Assembly: GCA_014237395.1 (NCBI GenBank)
Contig: JABZFP010000027.1
Span: forward strand, 1 to 64,000
Length of the DNA: 64,000 nucleotides
Reading direction: 5' to 3'
Source of the DNA: Desulfobacteraceae bacterium
GTDB lineage: Bacteria; Desulfobacterota; Desulfobacteria; Desulfobacterales; UBA5852
The notes under the pieces were generated by a model. It worked only from the letters and a program-made list of their open reading frames with translations. It did no database searches and was not told the origin of the DNA. Within the stretch, counting starts at the first letter, position 1. Every line of letters starts with the position of its first letter. A program made the translations under genes and the position numbers. Of the stretch, positions 34,590 through 42,199 are shown in pieces.

Positions 34590-35540
34590 ATGAATACCTC
34601 CCCTAACGGCGCAGGGCGCATACACATGGATGCGGCGGTGGCGGGGCCCTTGTTTATGCTGGCTTCCGCGCTGCTCTATACGCTGCTCAATCTCCAGGTC
34701 AAACTCCTGGGACCGGCGTTTTCAGCCTGGGACATCGGGTTTTACCGTTTTGCCGGCGGCATTCTGGTACTGGTGGCGGTTTTCGGTCGCCGGCGCAACC
34801 CGTTCCGGGGACACAATACGCGCCTGCTCCTCATCCGGGGCGGCACCGGCTCCATCGCTTTTATCTGTATGGTAACAGCCATTCAACGGCTGCCGATCTC
34901 CACGGCGCTGGTGATCTTTTACTCCTTTCCGGCGTTTTCGGCCGTGTTTTCCTATTTTATCTATGGGGAGCGCGTCGGCAAACTCGAAATCGTATGCATC
35001 GTCGGCGTGTTGGCCGGCGTGGGTATCCTTTTCGACTTCCAGCCCGGCGGTGAACTGCTCGGCCAGGTCATCGCCCTCATCGGCGGCGCTTTCGCGGGGT
35101 TGACGGTAACCCTGATCCGCACGCTCCGGGAGCAGAACGGCCCGGTCATTATTTATCTCTATCTCTGTACTATGGGCTTTTTCGTGACGGCGCCCATGTT
35201 CGCCCTGCAGCCGACCTTGCCGTCGACGCCGACGGAATGGGCCATGATTCCTGGCATCGTTTTCACCTCGGTGACGGCGCAGCTCCTGATGAACCAGGGG
35301 TTTTTCTATTGCCGGGGTTGGGAAGGGGGCGTGTTCATGTCCAGTGAAGTCATCTTCACCGCGATTGTCGGCATTGCCTTTATGGGCGATCCGGCCTCCT
35401 GGCGGTTCTGGGCCGGCGGTGTTGCGGTTCTCACCAGTATCGTGGCGCTCAACCGGCTGAAAGCGATTGCCGTCCCGGTTGCAATGACGCCGGGTTCAGA
35501 TAGCGCCGGGCTCGTGGCAAAAGGACGGTCCGGCGATTGA
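34590..35540 (+). CDS. EamA/DMT-family permease
   Basis: 316-aa drug/metabolite-transporter superfamily protein with about ten predicted membrane helices in two EamA repeats (first: PLFMLASALLYTLLNLQVKL; second: LLGQVIALIGGAFAGLTVTL). Usual features such as YSFPAFSAVFSYFIYGERVG are present. Substrate unknown. ATG 34590; an internal ATG at 34626 is an alternative because a hydrophobic helix starts soon after it. Monocistronic. Confidence 0.85.
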   Translation: MNTSPNGAGRIHMDAAVAGPLFMLASALLYTLLNLQVKLLGPAFSAWDIGFYRFAGGILVLVAVFGRRRNPFRGHNTRLLLIRGGTGSIAFICMVTAIQRLPISTALVIFYSFPAFSAVFSYFIYGERVGKLEIVCIVGVLAGVGILFDFQPGGELLGQVIALIGGAFAGLTVTLIRTLREQNGPVIIYLYLCTMGFFVTAPMFALQPTLPSTPTEWAMIPGIVFTSVTAQLLMNQGFFYCRGWEGGVFMSSEVIFTAIVGIAFMGDPASWRFWAGGVAVLTSIVALNRLKAIAVPVAMTPGSDSAGLVAKGRSGD

Positions 35541-35614
35541 TCCAGGGGATTGCGGTTTAACCTCCCGACAATTCCAAAGCTGTTTTCAACCGGTTTCATA
35601 TCTTGGAGGTGGTC

Positions 35615-36286
35615 GTGAGGAAAACGCACAAAATACCCCTGTTTCCCCTGGGGCTGGTTCTGCTGCCGGACATGATGTTGCCGCTGCACATTTTCGAAGA
35701 GCGCTACAAAGCGATGGTATCGGCGTGTCTGGCGAACGACAGGCCGTTCGGCATCGTGCTGTTCGACGGGGGGGCCATCCGTTCGGTCGGTTGCATGGCC
35801 AGGATCACGGAGGTTCTAAAGCGATACGATGACGGCCGTATGGATATCATGACCCGTGGTGGCGAACGGTTTGTCATCCGGGAACTGATCGAAGAACAGG
35901 CCTATATGGAAGCCCGGGTTTTCTTCTTCGACGATGGGGAGGACACCCCGGGAGATGACCTGGCGGACGTCGTTGACGCTGCCGGACATTTGCTCAAGGA
36001 GGTCGCCGGCATCGATGCCGATTTCGATGTGTCGACCCTCGACGGTCACATCCCGCCGAAACAGCTTTCATTTGCCATCGCGGCCCTGGAAGGTTTCGCC
36101 CCCGCTGAACGCCAGGGCTTTCTGGAAATGACATCTTCTTCCGAGAGGCTGAAGAAGTGTGTCCAGGCGCTCTCCCGCATCGTGGCCCGCAACCGATTGA
36201 CCCGCGAGATCCAGCAGATGATCGGCGGCAACGGCCACCCCCCTGAAAGTATTCTGAGAGAACTCGGGGACCGGAGAAATATATGA
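35615..36286 (+). CDS. Lon N-terminal (substrate-binding) domain protein
   Basis: 223-aa stand-alone LON-substrate-binding/PUA-like domain: KIPLFPLGLVLLPDMMLPLH, IFEERYKAMVSACLANDRPF, the GIVLFDGGAIRSVGCMARIT strand and helical C-terminus. It lacks the AAA+ and protease domains of Lon. GTG 35615 has TTGGAGGT upstream and aligns with family starts, whereas TTG 35603 overlaps that site. Role may be in protein quality control; unknown. A bidirectional terminator separates it from the convergent helicase gene. Confidence 0.85.
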   Translation: MRKTHKIPLFPLGLVLLPDMMLPLHIFEERYKAMVSACLANDRPFGIVLFDGGAIRSVGCMARITEVLKRYDDGRMDIMTRGGERFVIRELIEEQAYMEARVFFFDDGEDTPGDDLADVVDAAGHLLKEVAGIDADFDVSTLDGHIPPKQLSFAIAALEGFAPAERQGFLEMTSSSERLKKCVQALSRIVARNRLTREIQQMIGGNGHPPESILRELGDRRNI

Positions 36287-36299
36287 AACGGGTTGCTCT

Positions 36300-36333
36300 A
36301 AAGACAAGACCCCGCACGGGGACTTTGTCTTTT
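36300..36333. terminator. Bidirectional terminator between convergent genes
   Basis: AAAGACAA, a CCCCG-CA-CGGGG core and TTTGTCTTTT form a hairpin with A and T tracts on both sides. It lies between the Lon-N-like gene (+) and the helicase gene (-) and overlaps the helicase stop codon. Confidence 0.8.
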
Positions 36334-37576
36334 AACGATGCTTTCTCTTCTTCTTTTTCCCTTTGTTATTCTCCCAGGCTTCCTGCTCCCGTATAAGGGC
36401 TTCAGCGCTCGTTGCCTCGGACGCGCTTTCAATGGCACGGGCGTAGTCTTTCTTGCTGATTTTAATTTCTTCGATGGGCTTCTTCACGAGCGCCTGAACA
36501 ACGGCAAGCCGCTCTTTTTCTTCGCTGCTGCAAAAGGATATGGCGACACCCTTGTTGAATCCCCGCCCGGTCCGGCCGATCCGGTGAACATAGGTTTCGG
36601 GTTCGACCGGCATATCATAGTTGATCACATAGTGAATATCCGGGATGTCGATTCCCCGGGCGCTCACATCCGTGGCAATGAGCACATTGGCTTCGCCCCC
36701 TTTGAAGCCCTGCATCACCTGGGATCGATGGGTCTGATCCTTTTCGCCGTGAATGGCTAAAACAGCAATTCCGGCGCGCGCCATGGCCTTGGCCACTCTT
36801 TCGGCGCGGACGCGCGTGCGCACAAAGACCATCATTCGGCTGTCCGGGTTTTCATTGATAAACCGCTCCAGGAAAAACCGTTTGTCATCCATGTCAACGA
36901 ACATCACAAAATGGGAGATGTTTTTCGACACCGGGTCTTCCGGTGAAATCTGGATGCGGATGGCCGTGCTTTTGACTTGGGAGTAGGCCAGTTTCTTGAT
37001 GGTTTTATCGATGGTCGCGGAGAAAAAGAGGGTCTGGTGCTTGCCGGGCAGCATCTTTTTGACCGATTTGATGTCGTTGATAAATCCCTTGTCCAGCATC
37101 CGGTCGGCCTCGTCCAGCACGAGGGTGTGAATGCCCTTGATCTTGATATAGCCCTGGCTGATCAGATCGAACATGCGCCCCGGCGTGGCAATCAGGATAT
37201 CGATGCCGTCCTGCAGTTTTTTAATTTGGGCATCCTGCTCCACGCCGCCGTAAACGACGTAGCTTTTAACCTTGGTGTGCCGCGACAGTTGGACGAAGAC
37301 ATCGTTGATCTGCATGGCCAGCTCCCGGGTGGGAACCATCACGAGGCACTTTATACCCACCGCCCGTTTGCTGCTTTTAAAGCTGTGAATGCGATCGATC
37401 ACCGGAATCGCAAACGCAAGGGTTTTGCCGGTGCCCGTCTGGGCAATGGCCAGCACATCCTCGCCTTTCAGAATCGACGGAATGGATTTGAACTGAATAT
37501 CCGTGGGCTTTTTAAAGCCAAGTCCGGCCAGGTTTTTCTTAATATCTTCCGAAATAGCGTATTTTTCGAATTTCAT
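36332..37576 (-). CDS. rhlE: DEAD-box RNA helicase, RhlE-like
   Basis: 414-aa ATP-dependent RNA helicase. Q motif (LGFKKPTDIQFKSIP), motif I AQTGTGKT, Ia PTRELA, II VLDEADRMLDKGF, III FSATI, IV MMVFVRTRVRAERVAKAMAR, V ATDVSARGIDIPD and VI HRIGRTGR are all present. The C-terminus is short and basic (ENNKGKKKKRKHR) as in RhlE-type enzymes. It probably assists ribosome assembly or RNA decay. RhlE assignment rests on length and tail. Confidence 0.9.
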   Translation of the reverse strand: MKFEKYAISEDIKKNLAGLGFKKPTDIQFKSIPSILKGEDVLAIAQTGTGKTLAFAIPVIDRIHSFKSSKRAVGIKCLVMVPTRELAMQINDVFVQLSRHTKVKSYVVYGGVEQDAQIKKLQDGIDILIATPGRMFDLISQGYIKIKGIHTLVLDEADRMLDKGFINDIKSVKKMLPGKHQTLFFSATIDKTIKKLAYSQVKSTAIRIQISPEDPVSKNISHFVMFVDMDDKRFFLERFINENPDSRMMVFVRTRVRAERVAKAMARAGIAVLAIHGEKDQTHRSQVMQGFKGGEANVLIATDVSARGIDIPDIHYVINYDMPVEPETYVHRIGRTGRGFNKGVAISFCSSEEKERLAVVQALVKKPIEEIKISKKDYARAIESASEATSAEALIREQEAWENNKGKKKKRKHR

Positions 37577-38043
37577 GACACCTCAACCTTTAAAAACGGT
37601 TTGTTTGCCCACGCTATACCCCTTACCGAGGCGATAGACAAATCATCTTTCGGGATGGGGCCAGGAGGCCCTGCATCGGGTCGATTGTCCCTGACCCGTG
37701 CCGCGGCTGGTGCCATCTGTTTTTCCGCGCCATTCTTTCCTTTTTTACCTACTGGTTGGGTAAACAAACTCCCAGTTGGCTGATTGCCACTGTCGTGCGT
37801 CCATGGCGTAAGGCAAAATAAATAGTAAAAACAATAGATTATAAAATATTGGGCGGTGGCTTGCCTTGGCCCGTTTCTTGATAAGGTGTTTAATAACGGC
37901 CTGCACCGTGTATGGGAATCGGGAAATGCTCCGGCGGCGATTACGTTCGTGGCGGGGCACCCATTCGGATGTTGGGCAGTTCACGACATCGCACGACGTC
38001 GAAAATGGCGATCTTTCATTGCTGTATCAGGAATCGCGGGGGG
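37577..38043. other. Divergent intergenic region
   Basis: About 470 nt between helicase and L,D-transpeptidase starts. I see no gene; the forward frame of the transpeptidase stays open into it without a good start. Contains AT-rich tracts near 37815-37850 that may include promoters. Confidence 0.4.
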
Positions 38044-39768
38044 ATGGTGGCAAGAGGAATCGGTATCCTGGTCTTTGGGGCGGCGCTGCTGGCCTGCCTG
38101 TTCACAGGCGCGTCGGCAGGGGATTGGCAGCATGAAACGGCGCGGCAACTGGAGCAGCAGTTGCAGCCGCCGTTGGTTGGCGATACGCCGAACGGCCCTG
38201 ACCGGCACTTTGACTGCTATCGTGCGGTGGTTCGGTTTTACGCCTATCGCGACTATAAACCGGCCTGGGTGGACCAGTTCGGCCTTTTGCCGGAGGGGGC
38301 CATGGCCCTGGCGGCGGTGAAACAGGCCGGCAACCAGGGATTGCGTTACGCGGATTACCGCAACCCCTGGCTGGACGATCTGCTGGATGGTGTGACCACC
38401 AGGCCGGTCATCATCGGCCCGGCTTTTAAAGGAAAACAAGTCCAGCTCGATCTGGTCGTGACCGAGATGGTGTTGCGCTACGCCCGGCACCGCACCATGG
38501 GGCGCATCGATCCGGCGATGATCACCCAAGGTGTGGCGACGGAAAAAGCACCCGCCCGGGATCTGGCGGTGGCACTGGCGGAATCGTTGGAAAACGGCCG
38601 ACTGGACGATTTTTTTGCGCAACTGGGACCGCAGCATGCAGCTTACCGGGCCCTGCAAAAAAGCCTGCCGCGCCACCAGCGAATCAAAGCGGCCGGAGGC
38701 TGGTCGGTCATCGATGATGGCCCGCCGCTGGAACATGGTGATTGCGGCGTGCGGGTGGCGCAGTTACGGAGCCGTTTGGGCGTCTCCGGCAATGTCCAGC
38801 GCGCTGCCGCGTTAAAGGCCGCTTGCTTCGACGATCGCCTCGCGACGGCCGTGGCCGGGTTTCAACGCCGCCACGGATTGACGGCCGACGGGGTTGTGGG
38901 CGAACGCACCCTGGCCGCCCTGAATGTTCCGGTGGAGCAGCGTATCCGCCAGATCCAGGTGAATCTGGAGCGTTGGCGCTGGATGCCCGAAGACCTCGGA
39001 TCCCGCTACGTGCTGGTCAACATTCCCGGCTTCCAGATGCAGGTGGTCGAGGCGGGGCAGGTGGTTAAAACCATGCGCACCATTGTGGGGCAAAAACGCC
39101 GCCCGACGCCGGTGCTTTCCAGCAAAATTACCTATCTCGAAATCAACCCCTACTGGTATGTGCCCTCCAAAATCGCCCGCGAGGACCTGCTGCCCAAAAT
39201 TCAGGAAAACCCCTCTTATCTGGTGCGCCAGAATTTTCGTGTTTTTGACAGTTGGGACAAAGATGCCCGGGAACTCAATCCCTTCACCATCAACTGGGCA
39301 TCCCTCAGCCAAGACCATTTTCCGTTTCGACTGCGCCAGGAACCCGCGGCCCACAACGCCCTGGGACGGGTGAAGTTCATGTTCCCCAACGAGATGAGTG
39401 TCTACATCCACGATACCCCCTCCAAAAGCCTTTTCAAGCGGTCGTCCCGGCCTTTTTCGTCCGGCTGTGTGCGTGTGGAAGCCCCCCTGGAATTGGTGGC
39501 CCTCCTTTTGCGGCATCAGGATTGGGACCAGGCCCGTTTGTCGGAAGCGGTGGATTCCAACCAGCGGCAGGTGGTCATCCTGGACGACCCCATGCCCGTC
39601 CATCTGGTCTATTTGACGGCCTGGGTGGCCGCCGGCGGGGAGACCCATTTTCGGGAAGACATTTACGGGCACGACCAAACCCTGCTCAGCGCCCTGAACG
39701 AAAGCACGGCCACGCCGCTGGCCCGCGGTAATGTCATACCCTATCCAGTCTATTGGGGGCGATTGTAG
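38044..39768 (+). CDS. L,D-transpeptidase (YcbB/LdtD-like)
   Basis: 574-aa periplasmic peptidoglycan cross-linking enzyme. An N-terminal signal or anchor segment (GIGILVFGAALLACLFTGAS), a scaffold domain (DYRNPWLDDLLDGV), a PG_binding_1 domain (DDRLATAVAGFQRRHGLTAD, GVVGERTLAALNVP) and the YkuD catalytic domain (YVLVNIPGFQMQVVEAG; VYIHDTPSKSLFKR; RPFSSGCVRVEAP with nucleophile Cys475). Length and order fit YcbB-type enzymes. ATG 38044 has GGGGGG directly upstream and places the signal at the N-terminus. Confidence 0.9.
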   Translation: MVARGIGILVFGAALLACLFTGASAGDWQHETARQLEQQLQPPLVGDTPNGPDRHFDCYRAVVRFYAYRDYKPAWVDQFGLLPEGAMALAAVKQAGNQGLRYADYRNPWLDDLLDGVTTRPVIIGPAFKGKQVQLDLVVTEMVLRYARHRTMGRIDPAMITQGVATEKAPARDLAVALAESLENGRLDDFFAQLGPQHAAYRALQKSLPRHQRIKAAGGWSVIDDGPPLEHGDCGVRVAQLRSRLGVSGNVQRAAALKAACFDDRLATAVAGFQRRHGLTADGVVGERTLAALNVPVEQRIRQIQVNLERWRWMPEDLGSRYVLVNIPGFQMQVVEAGQVVKTMRTIVGQKRRPTPVLSSKITYLEINPYWYVPSKIAREDLLPKIQENPSYLVRQNFRVFDSWDKDARELNPFTINWASLSQDHFPFRLRQEPAAHNALGRVKFMFPNEMSVYIHDTPSKSLFKRSSRPFSSGCVRVEAPLELVALLLRHQDWDQARLSEAVDSNQRQVVILDDPMPVHLVYLTAWVAAGGETHFREDIYGHDQTLLSALNESTATPLARGNVIPYPVYWGRL

Positions 39769-39852
39769 GGTGCCCTTTCTTGGGCCCGATACCATCGATT
39801 CCCATCCATCTGCGGATGACAAACGTCAATCGTTAAAACTCCGGAGGGAAAA

Positions 39853-40299
39853 ATGAAACGCTTGATTTCAGTGATTGTGTTGGCTGTTATGGTTGGGTGT
39901 GCCCCGTCCTATCCCAGCCTCAGCCAGATTGACCGGTACGATTCCACTGACCAGGAAATCCTCTACGGCATGCTCGAAACGCTGCAGCGCACCTTGAATG
40001 AGCGGGATGTCGAAGGGTGGTTCGCGCTCTATGCGGATGATGCCGTCATCACCTACACCAAAAATCGTCCCACCCCGAAGCAGGCGGTCATGGACGACGT
40101 TCGGCAACAGGACTTGAGCACCTGGAATTTCACCATTACCGACATCAAAATCGTCAGCACCGAAATCGATACCGAAACGGCGAAAATTAAAACGATTTTG
40201 CGCATGAAGACCGGCAATGCCACCCGAAACCATCCGGAAACCTATTATTTTGCCAAAACAGACGGGAAGTGGCTGATTACCAAAGAGACGAACCCTTGA
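39853..40299 (+). CDS. Lipoprotein with NTF2/SnoaL-like domain
   Basis: 148 aa: lipobox VGCAP after MKRLISVIVLAVMVGC, then an NTF2-like cone fold (ILYGMLETLQRTLNERDVEG, WFALYADDAVITYTKNRP, VKLIL-like strand KIKTILRMKTG, and YYFAKTDGKWLITKE at the end). Such domains bind small ligands or act as adaptors. GGAGGG precedes the ATG. Single gene. Confidence 0.75.
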   Translation: MKRLISVIVLAVMVGCAPSYPSLSQIDRYDSTDQEILYGMLETLQRTLNERDVEGWFALYADDAVITYTKNRPTPKQAVMDDVRQQDLSTWNFTITDIKIVSTEIDTETAKIKTILRMKTGNATRNHPETYYFAKTDGKWLITKETNP

Positions 40300-40420
40300 G
40301 GTTAAGCGCTTCTCATCGGGTTCCTGAACCACGGCGATTGCGGCACGCGGCATTGGGCGCGTCTTGAACGGGGCAGGTGCCAACATCCCCGGACATCTTC
40401 GATGGTCCGTCCTAAGGCCC

Positions 40421-40660
40421 CTAGCCGCCTTCGACGGGGGAAAAGAACACCAGGTCATCCATTTCCTGGAGGACCTGATCCAGCCGGGCCGGGCGTCCGT
40501 TGACAAAGGTGAGCAGCGTGACCTGCTGGACGGCGGGAACCTTCAGTTGATCGAGCACCCTTTCGACCGTGGTGTCCGCATCCACCGTCAGCGTGCCGCC
40601 TTCCGGCAGATGGGCGGTGTAGCAACGGAAAGCGTGATGGCCGCGGGCCTTGATGCGCAT
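40421..40660 (-). CDS. ThiS/MoaD-family ubiquitin-like sulfur-carrier-type protein
   Basis: 79-aa beta-grasp protein ending in the required Gly-Gly (FFSPVEGG). Family features: LPEGGTLTVDADTTVERVLD, QVTLLTFVNGRPARLDQVLQ, DDLVFFSPVEGG. The C-terminal glycine is thiocarboxylated by an E1-like enzyme in known members, supplying sulfur for molybdopterin/tungstopterin or thiamine. AOR-type genes elsewhere often neighbour such proteins. ATG 40660 begins right after the CoA-transferase B stop; the frame extends upstream only into that gene. Confidence 0.8.
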   Translation of the reverse strand: MRIKARGHHAFRCYTAHLPEGGTLTVDADTTVERVLDQLKVPAVQQVTLLTFVNGRPARLDQVLQEMDDLVFFSPVEGG

Positions 40661-40661
40661 C

Positions 40662-41342
40662 TTATGAATCCATAACCTTGATGTCGGCCGCCGCAACGAA
40701 AGGGGCTTCCGTGAGTTCGGTCAATCGGGTAAGATCGATTTCAGGTGCGATTTCCTGCAGGGTCAGGACACCCTCGATAAAACGGAAGACGCCAAGCTCG
40801 GTGATGACAAAATCGGCTTCGTGGAATCCGGTTATCGGAAGGGAGCAAGCCTTGACAAGTTTGGGGCGCCCGTCGCTTCCGTTATGCCGCATGGCCACGA
40901 CGACCTGTTTGGCGCCGGATACCAGGTCCATCGCCCCGCCGACACCCAACTGACGGCCATTGGGAATGATCCAGTTGGCAATATTGCCCGTTTGATCGAC
41001 TTCAAAGGCGCCAATCACCGTTGCATCGACGTGACCGCCCCGTATCATGCCGAAGGAGGCGGCACTGTCGAAATAGCTGCAGCCCGGGGTTTCCGTTACC
41101 GGCTCGCGACCGGCGTTGATCAAACGGCTGTCCGCTTCACCCTCGGCCGCTTTGGGTCCGACGCCCATCATGCCGTTTTCGGCCTGGATGAAGATCCGAT
41201 CGCTCCGGATGAAATTGGCCACCATGGTCGGGATACCGACCCCCAGATTGATAATCATGGTCCGGTCGCGTCCCATGAATTCCGAGGCAATCCGTCTGGC
41301 AATCCTTGCGCGGGCGATGTCGCCGGGGACAATCTCCTTCAT
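40662..41342 (-). CDS. CoA-transferase subunit B
   Basis: 226 aa, family I CoA transferase beta subunit. GVGIPTMVANFIRSDRIFIQ followed by AENGMMGVGPK carries the catalytic Glu (ENGMMG in this family), with GGHVDATVIGAFEVDQTGNI and IPNGRQLGVGGAMDLVSGAK. It transfers CoA between an acyl-CoA donor and an acid, with subunit A as partner. GGGGAG precedes ATG 41342, which overlaps the stop of subunit A by 4 nt, so the two are translationally coupled. Confidence 0.9.
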   Translation of the reverse strand: MKEIVPGDIARARIARRIASEFMGRDRTMIINLGVGIPTMVANFIRSDRIFIQAENGMMGVGPKAAEGEADSRLINAGREPVTETPGCSYFDSAASFGMIRGGHVDATVIGAFEVDQTGNIANWIIPNGRQLGVGGAMDLVSGAKQVVVAMRHNGSDGRPKLVKACSLPITGFHEADFVITELGVFRFIEGVLTLQEIAPEIDLTRLTELTEAPFVAAADIKVMDS

Positions 41343-42004
41343 TTCTCCCCCTTCTTGATGATCATGTTGACAAAGAGATGCGGTGTAACGACGCATTCGG
41401 GATCCAGACTGCCCACCGGAACGATGTCGTCGACCTCGGCGATGGTGAGGGTGGCGGCCATGGCCATCAACGGATTGAAATTACGCGCGGTTTTGTAATA
41501 GACGAGGTTGCCCAGTTCATCGGCCTTGTAGGCCTTGATCAAGGCCACGTCGGCATGGATAGCGTGCTCGAGTACATGGGGCCGGCCATTGAAATCGCGG
41601 GTTTCCTTATCTTTGCCCAGCACGGTGCCGGCGGCCGTCGGCGTGAAAAAGGCCGCGATGCCAACACCGGCCGCCCGAATCGCTTCCGCAAATGAGCCCT
41701 GGGGAACCAGGCAGACATCGATTTCACCGGCATTGTAGGCGCGGGCCACATCGGGATTCCAGTTATAGTAGTTTCCGATCAGGGCCTTGATCTGGCCATT
41801 GGCCAGAAATTTCCCCAGCCCTATGCCGGGCGATCCCAGATCGTTGGAGATGATCGTCAAATCCTTGAGATCACTTGCCGTCATGGTCTCCACAAGATTT
41901 TCGGGGTATCCGGCGTTGCCGAAGCTCCCCACCATGATCCGGTCACCTGAGCGAATGGCGGCCACAGCGTCTTTCACGGATACGATTTTGGATGTATCAG
42001 GCAT
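41339..42004 (-). CDS. CoA-transferase subunit A
   Basis: 221 aa, family I CoA transferase alpha subunit: VSVKDAVAAIRSGDRIMVGS, FGNAGYPENLVETMTAS, LGSPGIGLGKFLANGQIKAL, AFFTPTAAGTVLGK. Pairs with the overlapping subunit B gene. A sigma-54-type promoter lies 52-68 nt upstream. It probably activates the acid made by the neighbouring aldehyde oxidoreductase pathway, which is inference from context. Confidence 0.9.
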   Translation of the reverse strand: MPDTSKIVSVKDAVAAIRSGDRIMVGSFGNAGYPENLVETMTASDLKDLTIISNDLGSPGIGLGKFLANGQIKALIGNYYNWNPDVARAYNAGEIDVCLVPQGSFAEAIRAAGVGIAAFFTPTAAGTVLGKDKETRDFNGRPHVLEHAIHADVALIKAYKADELGNLVYYKTARNFNPLMAMAATLTIAEVDDIVPVGSLDPECVVTPHLFVNMIIKKGEK

Positions 42005-42055
42005 GGCAGCGTCCTTTTTTGATATGGATACACAGCGTATAGGAATAGGGGGCTT

Positions 42056-42072
42056 AGCAGAACCTGTGCCAA
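42056..42072 (-). promoter_or_regulatory. Sigma-54 promoter of the CoA-transferase operon
   Basis: The reverse strand reads TTGGCACAGGTTCTGCT: GG (-24) and GC (-12) are exactly 10 nt apart and the -24 box TGGCAC is perfect. It lies about 52 nt upstream of subunit A, next to a sigma-54 activator gene. Confidence 0.65.
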
Positions 42073-42199
42073 TGTTGCTGGAGCGGGAACCGTGGCGGTA
42101 TTCAGGTGGAAGCCTGAGGGATCGTCCCCGTTGGACAGGCGGGGCACTTCAGGTGGATTGCCGGATTCGAGATGAATTTCCGGGTCTCGGGTGTCCTAA

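Noticed and set aside
38812..39822. 336-codon reverse-strand open frame
   Set aside because: Antisense to the catalytic half of the L,D-transpeptidase; no domain.
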